NCBI RefSeq assembly: GCF_030815865.1
Contig: NZ_JAUSXI010000001.1
Coordinates: 124,001 to 188,000 of the forward strand
From: Arthrobacter globiformis
GTDB taxonomy: Bacteria; Actinomycetota; Actinomycetes; Actinomycetales; Micrococcaceae
Length of the DNA: 64,000 bases
Direction: 5' to 3'
The position numbers and the translations under genes were made by a program. The notes below the pieces were generated by a model. It did no database searches. It was given only the letters and a program-made list of their open reading frames with translations, and had not been told where the DNA came from. How positions within the stretch are numbered: position 1 is the first letter of the stretch; every line of letters starts with the position of its first letter. Below, one piece after another: positions 26,231-33,660 of the stretch.

Positions 26231-27111
26231 CAGACGGCCACCTCTTCAGCGGCGATGAGTTCCAGGAAGTGGGCGCGCATCCGCTCGGCGTCGGGCTCGA
26301 TTCCGGTGAAGATCCGGAAGGAGTCAGCTGCCTGGCCCACGGCCATGCGTCCGCCGTCCAGCACCTGGCAGCCCTTTGCCCGCGCTTCGCGGACGAGTTC
26401 CGTTTCGATGGGGCGGTAGACGATGTCCGCCACCCAGTGCCGGGGTTCCACGAGCGCCATGTCCAGCGGCGTGCCCGGGTGGGCGGCCATGCCCACGGGG
26501 GTGCAGTGCACCAGGCCGTCGGCGGCGGGCATCAGTTGCGGCAGCTCCGCCGTCGTGCGCGCGGTGACGGTGCGGTCGGGGAAGAAGCCGGCCAGTTCGG
26601 CGGCACGTTCGGCGCAGCGCGCCGGATCCATGTCCACGAGTTCCAGCGTCTGCACGCCGGCCGTGAGCAGGGCATAGGCGACGGCGGATCCGGCGCCGCC
26701 CGCCCCCAGCTGCACCACGCGGTCCAACTTGGCGTCCGGAAGTCCGGAGGCCAGGGCGGCGGCAAAGCCGGAGAAGTCTGTGTTGTGGCCGATGAACCGG
26801 CCGTCCTGGATCACCACCGTGTTGACGGCGCCCAGCCGTTCGGCATCGGGGGCAATCTCGTCGAGGTGCTCGAGGACCAGCTGCTTGCAAGGGTGCGTGA
26901 TGTTCAGGCCGTTGAAGCCCATCCGGTAGGCGCTTTGCAGCAGGTCGCCGACGGCGGTGGCCGGCAGGTCGAGCTCGTGCAGGTCGATGGGCCGGTAGAG
27001 GTAGCGGACGCCCTGGACGTCGCCTTCGCGCTCGTGCATATGGGGCGAGAGCGACGGCATCACGCCATCCCCGACAAGTCCTATGAGGTAGGACTCGGTT
27101 CGATTGCTCAT
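26230..27111 (-). CDS. Shikimate/quinate dehydrogenase
   Basis: 293 residues from MSNRTESYLIGLVGDGVMPS; the frame extends upstream but the strand start and GAGCC before the ATG favour this one. AroE fold with the substrate-site residues SLSPHMHE, GLNITHPCKQ (catalytic Lys) and GHNTDFSGF (catalytic Asp), and the Rossmann loop LGAGGAGSAVAYALL. NITHPCKQ instead of the biosynthetic NVTxPxK and its place upstream of qsuB point to a catabolic, NAD-using quinate/shikimate dehydrogenase. It is the first gene of the large minus-strand catabolic run. Confidence 0.9.
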   Translation of the reverse strand: MSNRTESYLIGLVGDGVMPSLSPHMHEREGDVQGVRYLYRPIDLHELDLPATAVGDLLQSAYRMGFNGLNITHPCKQLVLEHLDEIAPDAERLGAVNTVVIQDGRFIGHNTDFSGFAAALASGLPDAKLDRVVQLGAGGAGSAVAYALLTAGVQTLELVDMDPARCAERAAELAGFFPDRTVTARTTAELPQLMPAADGLVHCTPVGMAAHPGTPLDMALVEPRHWVADIVYRPIETELVREARAKGCQVLDGGRMAVGQAADSFRIFTGIEPDAERMRAHFLELIAAEEVAV

Positions 27112-27221
27112 GCGTGCGGCTCCTTTGACAACGGCACTCGGCCGGCTTGGGCGCTTGCTGCGCCCCGTGCTGGCCGGGTGATACGGATAACAGTACAGGA
27201 AAAGTTCATATGATGCACTCA

Positions 27222-27238
27222 TGTTCTAGATGCGAACA
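27222..27238. promoter_or_regulatory. Candidate IclR operator upstream of the catabolic operon
   Basis: Inverted repeat TGTTC-TAGATGC-GAACA (17 bp) in the 135-bp gap between the IclR gene and the shikimate dehydrogenase. Paired GTTC/GAAC half-sites are typical of IclR-family binding sites. The flanking DNA (CATATGATGCAC, GATACGGATAACAG) is less GC-rich than average, as for a promoter. Confidence 0.45.
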
Positions 27239-27246
27239 ATGGACAT

Positions 27247-28077
27247 TTAGCGCTGGGGCAACCGGGCGGAAAGCTCGACGGCGGCCGCCTGCAGCAGGGG
27301 AACCAGCGCCACAAGCTGCTCCATACTGAGCCGGAATACCGGCACGGCGGTGGCCAGGGAGGCGAAGGCGATGCCTTGCGAATTGAAGACCGGCACCGCC
27401 ACTGCCCGCATCCCCAGCTCGTTCTCCTCATCCATCACGGCATACCCCTGGCGCCGGACCTGCTCGATCTCGGCACGGAAAGCGTCCCGGCCGGTGATGG
27501 ACAGGCTGGTCAGCGGCTCCAGCGGGAGCTCCTCGAGCAGCCGTTCGCGGTCCTCGTCCTCGGCAAAGGCCACGAGCGCCTTGCCGACGGACGTTGTGTG
27601 GAGGGCGCCGAGGTGCCCGGGGTCGCTGGTCACACGGAAGGTCTGCGGGCCGTCCACCTTGTTCACGGTCAGGTGGTGGATGCCGTCGCGGACGGACAGG
27701 ATGGTGGCCTCCCCCGTCTCTTCGGTGACCCGGCGCAGGATGGGCAGTGCCGTACCGGCAAAGCCGTGGTGGTTGGAGACCCGCTGGCCCAGCTGGAAGA
27801 TGCGCAGGCCGAGGTGGTACCGGCGGCCGTCCGGCTCGTAGTCCACAAACCCGTCGCGGGTGAGCGAGCCCAGAAGCCGGTAGGTGGTGCTGAAGGGAAG
27901 GTCGGCGCGCCGGGAAAGCTCCGCCGCGCTGGCCCCGCGGGGCTCGTCCCCCAGCAGGACCAGCAGGCCCAGCGCCTTGCCCACCATGTCGGTGCGGGAT
28001 TCGCCCTTTGCGGGTTTTATTTCTTCGGCGGGGGTATCTGCGGCCGCAGTGCCGCCTATGGCTTCGTTCACACTCAT
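27247..28077 (-). CDS. IclR-family regulator, probably of shikimate/quinate catabolism
   Basis: 276 residues from MSVNEAIGGTAAADTP. The winged helix lies at about residues 28-90 (DMVGKALGLLVLLGDEPRGA, SRRADLPFSTTYRLLGSLTR), followed by the GAF-like effector domain (VNKVDGPQTFRVTSD, HTTSVGKALVAFAEDED, ENELGMRAVAVPVFNSQG). It is sandwiched between the dehydrogenase operon and the divergent shikimate-type permease, so it is the natural regulator of uptake and of the upper pathway, separate from PcaR, which sits at the far end. Confidence 0.9.
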   Translation of the reverse strand: MSVNEAIGGTAAADTPAEEIKPAKGESRTDMVGKALGLLVLLGDEPRGASAAELSRRADLPFSTTYRLLGSLTRDGFVDYEPDGRRYHLGLRIFQLGQRVSNHHGFAGTALPILRRVTEETGEATILSVRDGIHHLTVNKVDGPQTFRVTSDPGHLGALHTTSVGKALVAFAEDEDRERLLEELPLEPLTSLSITGRDAFRAEIEQVRRQGYAVMDEENELGMRAVAVPVFNSQGIAFASLATAVPVFRLSMEQLVALVPLLQAAAVELSARLPQR

Positions 28078-28096
28078 ACCTCGATGTTGCCACAAT

Positions 28097-28185
28097 GTGA
28101 GAGCTATTTCTAGATCGTGGGCAAGCTTCTTGACAGGTGACTGCCCTCACAGTCATAGTTGCTGTATCGCACAAGTAGCTCTCAC
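28097..28185 (+). promoter_or_regulatory. Permease promoter flanked by a split inverted repeat
   Basis: GTGAGAGCTA (28097-28106) is repeated in inverse as TAGCTCTCAC (28176-28185), a perfect 10-bp match with arms 69 bp apart. Between them lies a candidate promoter for the permease: TTGACA at 28130-28135 and CATAGT at 28154-28159 (18-bp spacer). Two half-sites around a promoter suggest looping or cooperative binding by the adjacent IclR protein. From 28186 to 28306 the leader shows no further feature except a weak AGCCGCC/GGCGGCT hairpin. Confidence 0.45.
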
Positions 28186-28306
28186 CATGCGGATACTTAG
28201 TCCGGGTCTTTCCAAGGACCTCCAGCCGCCCCTTTCCCCCAACAAGGACGGCGGCTGCGATCCTCCCGATACATCCGCGACAATGTCGTCACACTGAAGG
28301 AACACC

Positions 28307-29626
28307 ATGAGCCAGACAATCCCGTCCACGACGCCGGGCACTGTTGCCCCGGCCGGGACACCGAAGAAGGCAGCTCTTGCCAGCTTCCTCGGCAGCGCCG
28401 TCGAGTACTACGACTTCTTTATCTTCGGCTCGGCAGCCGCACTGATTTTCCCCCACGTGTTTTTCCCGAACGCTGACGCCAATGCCGCCATCATGTCCTT
28501 CGCGACGTTTGGCTTCGCTTACATCGCACGGCCCATCGGTGCCGTCATCCTGGGCCATTTCGGTGACCGGGTGGGCCGCCAGAAGGTCCTCATGTTCACC
28601 CTGGTGCTGATGGGCGCCTCCACCTTCGTCATCGGCTGCCTGCCGGACTTCAACACCGTCGGCTGGTGGGCCCCCGCGCTGCTGGTGCTGGCTCGCCTCT
28701 GCCAGGGCCTGTCCGCAGCGGGCGAGCAGGCCGGCGCCTCCTCCATGACCCTGGAACACGCACCGGACAACCAACGCTCCTTCTTTACCTCCTGGACCCT
28801 CACCGGTACCCAGGGCGGCCAGATCCTCGCCGCCCTCGCCTTCATCCCCGTGCTTGCCCTGCCTGATGAAGTCAAGTACGGCATCGGCTGGCGCATCCCG
28901 TTCTGGCTCAGCGCCGCGATTGTCGTGGTGGCATTCTTCATCCGGCGCACGCTGCACGAGCCGCCCGCATTCGCCGAAGCCCAGAAGTCCGCCCAGATCG
29001 CCAAGCTGCCTGTAGCCGATCTGCTGAAGCACCACTGGCGCGACGTCCTCCGCGTTGTCGCCTGCGCCTTCATCGCCGCCGTTTCCACTGTCTTCGGCAC
29101 CCTGGCCATCAGCTACGCCAAGACCGTTGCCGGCGTGGACGGCACCACCACCCTGTGGCTCGTGGTCGGAGCGAACCTCGTGGCCCTCGGCACCCAGCCC
29201 CTGTTCGGCAGGCTGTCGGACCGGATCGGCCGCAAGCCCGTCTTCATCTACGGCGCCGTGGCCAGCGCCATCCTCACGCCGGTGTTCCTGCTGAGCCTCG
29301 AGTCCGGCAACGTCCCGCTGATGTTCCTGGCAGCCATCGGATTCTTCTCCTGCGGCTACGCGGCCTCAAACGCCGTCTGGCCTTCCTTCTACGCCGAGAT
29401 GTTCAGCACCAAGGTCCGCTTCTCCGGCCTGGCCATCGGCACGCAGCTCGGCTTCCTCATGGCCGGCTTCGCCCCGGCCATCGTCGCGGCCATGGGCGGC
29501 ATCAAGCCCGGCGGCTGGGTGCAGATCAGCATCTTCACCGCGATCATTTGCGGCATCGCCGCCATCTCGGCCCTGACGGCCAAGGAAACCTTCAAGGTGC
29601 CCACCAAGGAGCTCGGGCTAAAGTAG
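28307..29626 (+). CDS. MHS-family permease, shikimate/quinate transporter type
   Basis: 439 residues with twelve predicted helices. The N-terminal signature LASFLGSAVEYYDFFIFGSA and the loop FGDRVGRQKVLMFTL are those of the metabolite:H+ symporter family (ShiA, KgtP, ProP). The second conserved loop FGRLSDRIGRKPVF is also intact. Divergent from the IclR regulator, next to shikimate catabolic genes, so shikimate or a related hydroaromatic acid is the likely cargo. The stop is followed by a repeat element shared with the convergent ligase gene. Confidence 0.88.
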   Translation: MSQTIPSTTPGTVAPAGTPKKAALASFLGSAVEYYDFFIFGSAAALIFPHVFFPNADANAAIMSFATFGFAYIARPIGAVILGHFGDRVGRQKVLMFTLVLMGASTFVIGCLPDFNTVGWWAPALLVLARLCQGLSAAGEQAGASSMTLEHAPDNQRSFFTSWTLTGTQGGQILAALAFIPVLALPDEVKYGIGWRIPFWLSAAIVVVAFFIRRTLHEPPAFAEAQKSAQIAKLPVADLLKHHWRDVLRVVACAFIAAVSTVFGTLAISYAKTVAGVDGTTTLWLVVGANLVALGTQPLFGRLSDRIGRKPVFIYGAVASAILTPVFLLSLESGNVPLMFLAAIGFFSCGYAASNAVWPSFYAEMFSTKVRFSGLAIGTQLGFLMAGFAPAIVAAMGGIKPGGWVQISIFTAIICGIAAISALTAKETFKVPTKELGLK

Positions 29627-29660
29627 CCCAACTCAAGGAGTCCGCCTGATCAAGGTGCGT

Positions 29661-29759
29661 CCCGCCGTCGTGACCCCGTTTGCCCCCAAAACCGGGTCAC
29701 GACCGGCGGGTCGCCGCGTTTTGGGCCGTTTTGGGTTGAAAGAAGGTCACGACGGCGGG
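29661..29759. repeat. Intergenic repeat element between convergent genes
   Basis: CCCGCCGTCGTGACC (29661-29675) is perfectly inverted at 29745-29759 (GGTCACGACGGCGGG), and a third, slightly altered copy in the latter orientation (GGGTCACGACCGGCGGG) lies at 29694-29710. The interior also repeats GTTTTGGGCC/GTTTTGGGTT. Same two-plus-one layout as the element at 17226-17320 but a different sequence. It may act as terminator for both neighbours. Confidence 0.7.
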
Positions 29760-29784
29760 CCGACGTCGGGGTCTTAACAGTCCC

Positions 29785-30861
29785 TCAGGTGGCGAGCACC
29801 TCGGCGAGGTCGAACTTCACCGGTTCCTCGAGCTGTTCAAAGTTGCAGGACTCCGGGTCCCGGTCCGGGCGCCAGCGCACGAACTGCGCCGTGTGGCGGA
29901 ACCGCTCGCCTTCCATGTGGTCGTATTTCACTTCCAGCACCCGTTCGGGCCTCAAGGGCGTGAAGGACAGGTCCTTGCCAGCGCTCCACCTGCTGCCCTC
30001 GGCATTGCGGGGTGTCCGGGCACCCTCCTCCTGCTTGGCCCAGGCCCACGGGTGCTCGTCGAAACTGGTGACCAGGGGCTGGAGTTCCTCAAAAAGCTCC
30101 TTGCGCCGCTTCATCGGAAACGCCCCCACCACGCCCACGCTGGCGAGTTCGCCGTCGGGCTTGTACAGGCCCAGCAGCAGCGACCCGATCGTGTCCGGAC
30201 CGCTCTTGTGCACGCGGTAGCCAGCCAGGACGCAGTCGGCGGTCCGTTCGTGCTTGATCTTGAACATCACACGCTTGTCCGGTTGGTACGGCCCGTCCAG
30301 CGGCTTGGCGATGATCCCGTCCAGGCCGGCGCCCTCGAACTGGTGGAACCACTTCCCGGCCAGCTCCGGATCCTGCGTGGCGGCGGTCAGGTGGACCGGG
30401 GCGCTGGCGGAGGCGAAGGCCTGTTCCAGGGCCGCCCGCCGCTCGGCGAACGGACGGCCGCTGAAGTCCTCGTCGCCGAGGGCCAGCAGGTCAAACGCCA
30501 CGAACTTCGCCGGCGTCTGCTCGGAGAGCATCTTGACCCTGCTGGCGGCAGGGTGGATCCGCTGCTGCAGGGCGTCGAAGTCCAGCCGGTCCCCGGAGGC
30601 ACCCACCAGGACGATCTCGCCATCAAGCACGCATTTGGGCGGCAGGTTGGCCTTCAGCGCCTCCACGAGCTCGGGGAAGTAGCGCGTCATCGGCTTCTCG
30701 TTGCGGCTGCCGATCTCCACGTCATCGCCGTCGCGGAAAATGATGGAGCGGAATCCGTCCCACTTCGGCTCGTAGCTCAGGCGGCCTTCGGGGATGGCAC
30801 CGACCGATTTGGCCAGCATCGGGGCGACAGGGGGCATGACCGGCAGCTGCATAGGCCCCAT
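29785..30861 (-). CDS. ligC: ATP-dependent DNA ligase, LigC type
   Basis: 358 residues. The nucleotidyltransferase domain has the adenylated Lys33 (LSYEPKWDGFRS) and the further ligase motifs CVLDGEIVLVG, FVAFDLLALG, LDGIIAKPLDG and VMFKIKHERTADCV, then an OB-fold (GLYKPDGELASVGVVG). Mycobacterial LigC-type enzymes seal nicks in repair, often near end-joining genes; no ku or ligD is seen here. A start 9 bp further in (second Met) is equally possible. The C-terminus (VRWRPDRDPESCNFEQLEEP) is the family-typical end. Confidence 0.92.
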   Translation of the reverse strand: MGPMQLPVMPPVAPMLAKSVGAIPEGRLSYEPKWDGFRSIIFRDGDDVEIGSRNEKPMTRYFPELVEALKANLPPKCVLDGEIVLVGASGDRLDFDALQQRIHPAASRVKMLSEQTPAKFVAFDLLALGDEDFSGRPFAERRAALEQAFASASAPVHLTAATQDPELAGKWFHQFEGAGLDGIIAKPLDGPYQPDKRVMFKIKHERTADCVLAGYRVHKSGPDTIGSLLLGLYKPDGELASVGVVGAFPMKRRKELFEELQPLVTSFDEHPWAWAKQEEGARTPRNAEGSRWSAGKDLSFTPLRPERVLEVKYDHMEGERFRHTAQFVRWRPDRDPESCNFEQLEEPVKFDLAEVLAT

Positions 30862-30969
30862 TCTTGCCCGGCACCCGCCCGGGCGCCACCCCCCGACCGC
30901 CGCCCCAGTCCCCCCACCTCGAGTAGCCCCACCCTCGACATGGCCACCGCCCGCCGGTAGACATTAACG

Positions 30970-31941
30970 ATGGCAGCTATCGGTTTCCACGCTTCGCACG
31001 AACAGATCAGCCCCGGCCAGCTCCTGAAGGACGTCCAACGTGCCGAGGAGGCCGGCTTCGACGCCGCCATGTGCTCGGACCACATCGAACCGTGGTCGGC
31101 GCGGCAGGGGCATTCGGGTTTCGCGTGGTCCTGGCTGGGGGCTGCCCTGGCCACGACCGGCCTGCGCTTCGGCGTGGTAACCGCGCCGGGGCAGCGGTAC
31201 CACCCGGCCATCATTGCCCACGCCTCGGCCACACTGGCATCCATGTTTCCCGGCCGGTTCTGGATGGCTCCGGGCAGCGGCGAGAACATGAACGAGCACG
31301 TCACGGGTGACCCCTGGCCGCTGAAGGAAACCCGCCAGCAAAGGCTGGAGGAGTGCGTGGACGTCATCCGCCGGCTACACGCCGGCGAGGAGGTGACACA
31401 CCACGGCCTGGTCACCGTGGAGCAGGCGCGGATCTGGGATGTGCCCTCGCCCCCGCCGCCCCTGATCGCGCCGGCCATCAGCGTGGAGACCGCCCGCCGT
31501 GCCGCCGGCTGGGCAGACGGCCTGGTGACGGTGAACCAGCCGGCCGAAAAGCTCACTGAAATGCTGGCGGCGTACCGGGCCGAAGGCGGCAAAGGGAAGG
31601 CCGTGCTGCAGATCCACCTGTCCTGGGCTCCCCGCGAGGAGGACGCCGTCGCCATTGCCCTGGACCAGTGGCGTTCGAATGTCTTCGCCCCGCCCATCCC
31701 CTGGGACCTGCCGACGGCGGCGCACTTCGACGGCGTCAGCGCCGACGTCGGGGAGGCCCAGATCCGGAAATCGGTGAACGTGTCCGCCAGCCTGGACCGC
31801 CACGTGCAGTGGCTGGGCGAGTATCTGGACCTCGGCTTCGACGAGCTGTACCTCCACTTCGTGGGGCAGGAGCAGGCGCCGTTCATCGACGCCTTCGCAG
31901 ACAGCGTCCTGCCGCAGCTGCGCAAGGTGCCGGTGGCATGA
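30970..31941 (+). CDS. LLM-class flavin-dependent oxidoreductase (TIGR03885-like)
   Basis: 323 residues with the luciferase-like monooxygenase barrel: MAAIGFHASHEQISPGQLLK, EEAGFDAAMCSDHIEPWSAR, RYHPAIIAHASATLASMFPG and the binding loop WMAPGSGENMNEHVTGDPWP. It resembles the non-F420 flavin group rather than true F420 enzymes. The stop overlaps the GH13 start by ATGA, so the two proteins are made together, which is odd for a redox enzyme and a glycosidase. The substrate is unknown. Confidence 0.85.
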   Translation: MAAIGFHASHEQISPGQLLKDVQRAEEAGFDAAMCSDHIEPWSARQGHSGFAWSWLGAALATTGLRFGVVTAPGQRYHPAIIAHASATLASMFPGRFWMAPGSGENMNEHVTGDPWPLKETRQQRLEECVDVIRRLHAGEEVTHHGLVTVEQARIWDVPSPPPPLIAPAISVETARRAAGWADGLVTVNQPAEKLTEMLAAYRAEGGKGKAVLQIHLSWAPREEDAVAIALDQWRSNVFAPPIPWDLPTAAHFDGVSADVGEAQIRKSVNVSASLDRHVQWLGEYLDLGFDELYLHFVGQEQAPFIDAFADSVLPQLRKVPVA

Positions 31942-33632
31942 ACATCGCGGAGACATCGGACCTGTGGTGGAAAACCGCCGTCGTCTACTGCCTGGACGTG
32001 GAAACCTTCTTTGACCACGACGGCGACGGCACCGGCGATTTAAGCGGCCTGACCCAGCGCGTGGACTACCTGGCGGCGCTGGGCGTGAACTGCATCTGGC
32101 TCATGCCCTTCTACCCTTCCCCCGACCGGGACGACGGCTACGACGTCACGGACTTCTTCGACGTCGACCGCCGGCTCGGCACGCTGGGCGACTTCGTGGA
32201 GTTCATCCGCACCGCGAAGGACCGGGGCATCCGGGTGATCGCCGACTTCGTGGTCAACCACACCTCCAACCAGCACCCCTGGTTCGTCGAGGCCTGCAAG
32301 TCGGTGGACAACCCGTACAGGGACTACTACGTCTGGCGGAGCGATCCGCCGCCGGACACGTCCTCCGAAGTGGTGTTCCCGGGCGAACAGACCTCCATCT
32401 GGACGCAGGACGATGCCACCGGCGAGTGGTACCTGCACATGTTCATGGAGCACCAGCCGGACCTGAACGTCACCAACCCCAAGGTGCGCAACGAGATCGC
32501 CAAGGCCATGGGCCTCTGGCTGGAGCTCGGGCTCGACGGTTTCCGGCTGGATGCGGTGCCGTTCTTCCTGGAGACCCGCGGCGCGCCCAAGGACGAGGCG
32601 GCCAACATCGATCCGCATGATTACCTCAGCGCCCTGCGCAGCTTCGTCAACCGGCGCAACGGCGGCGCGGTGCTGCTGGGGGAGGTGAACCTTCCGTACA
32701 AGGACCAGCTGGAGTATTTCGGCGGCGCCGAAGGCAACGAGCTGAACATGCAGTTCGACTTCATGTCCATGCAGCACATTTACCTCTCGCTCGCCCGGCA
32801 GGACGCCCGGCCGCTGGCCGAGACGCTGAAGACACGCCCCCGGCTGCACCCGGACAACCACTGGGCAATGTTCGTGCGCAACCATGACGAGCTCACGCTG
32901 GACAAGCTCAGGGACGGCGAGCGGGAGGAGGTTTTCGCCGCGTTCGGACCGGACAAGAACATGCAGCTCTACGGCCGGGGTCTGCGGCGCCGGCTGCCGC
33001 CGATGCTGGACGGCGACGCCGACCGGATCCGGATGGTCTACTCCCTGATGTTCTCCCTGCCCGGCACACCGGTGCTCTTCTACGGCGAGGAGATCGGCAT
33101 GGGCGAGGACCTGCGGCAGAAGGGCCGCGCCGCCGTCCGCACGCCCATGCAGTGGAACGACGAAAAGAACGGCGGCTTCTCAAGTGCCAAGGTGTCCGAG
33201 CTGGTGGTCCCGCTGCCCCGCGGGGAGTATGGCCCGGAAAAGGTCAACGCGGCCAGCGCCAAACGGGACCCCGAGTCGCTGTGGAACTTCATGGTCACGC
33301 TCATCCAGCGGTACCGCGAATCGCCGGAGCTGGGCTGGGGCGAGTTCGCCGTCCTCGAACAGCCGGAGCCGGCCGTGTTTGCGCACCGCTGCAGCTCGGC
33401 GGAGGCCACGGTGGTGCTGCTGCACAACTTCCGTGAGGCGCCGGTCAAGGTCGCCGCGAACGTCGGGTCCGGGGACAGTCCGCCGCGGGCTTTCAGGGAC
33501 GCCATCCTGCTGGACCTGTTCGACGGCGGGAACGTTCCGTTGGAGGCCGACGGCGGGTTCACCGTTGAGCTGGGACGGTACGGCCACCGCTGGTTCCGGG
33601 TCCACCGGCCCGGCGACCGTCTGGCGCCCTGA
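31938..33632 (+). CDS. GH13 alpha-amylase-family protein, trehalose synthase (TreS)-like
   Basis: 564 residues. GH13 catalytic set: nucleophile Asp in GLDGFRLDAVPF, acid/base Glu in VLLGEVNLPY, and the third Asp in FVRNHDELTLDK. The NHTSNQHPWF and FYPSPDRDDGYDVTDF motifs and the ending of the C-terminal beta domain resemble TreS (maltose-trehalose isomerase) more than amylase. No extra maltokinase domain and no signal peptide, so it acts in the cytoplasm. Translationally coupled to the LLM gene; convergent 28 bp away with the alpha-glucosidase gene. Confidence 0.87.
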   Translation: MNIAETSDLWWKTAVVYCLDVETFFDHDGDGTGDLSGLTQRVDYLAALGVNCIWLMPFYPSPDRDDGYDVTDFFDVDRRLGTLGDFVEFIRTAKDRGIRVIADFVVNHTSNQHPWFVEACKSVDNPYRDYYVWRSDPPPDTSSEVVFPGEQTSIWTQDDATGEWYLHMFMEHQPDLNVTNPKVRNEIAKAMGLWLELGLDGFRLDAVPFFLETRGAPKDEAANIDPHDYLSALRSFVNRRNGGAVLLGEVNLPYKDQLEYFGGAEGNELNMQFDFMSMQHIYLSLARQDARPLAETLKTRPRLHPDNHWAMFVRNHDELTLDKLRDGEREEVFAAFGPDKNMQLYGRGLRRRLPPMLDGDADRIRMVYSLMFSLPGTPVLFYGEEIGMGEDLRQKGRAAVRTPMQWNDEKNGGFSSAKVSELVVPLPRGEYGPEKVNAASAKRDPESLWNFMVTLIQRYRESPELGWGEFAVLEQPEPAVFAHRCSSAEATVVLLHNFREAPVKVAANVGSGDSPPRAFRDAILLDLFDGGNVPLEADGGFTVELGRYGHRWFRVHRPGDRLAP

Positions 33633-33660
33633 CCTGGGGCCGGCGGGCCCCGCGCCCCTG

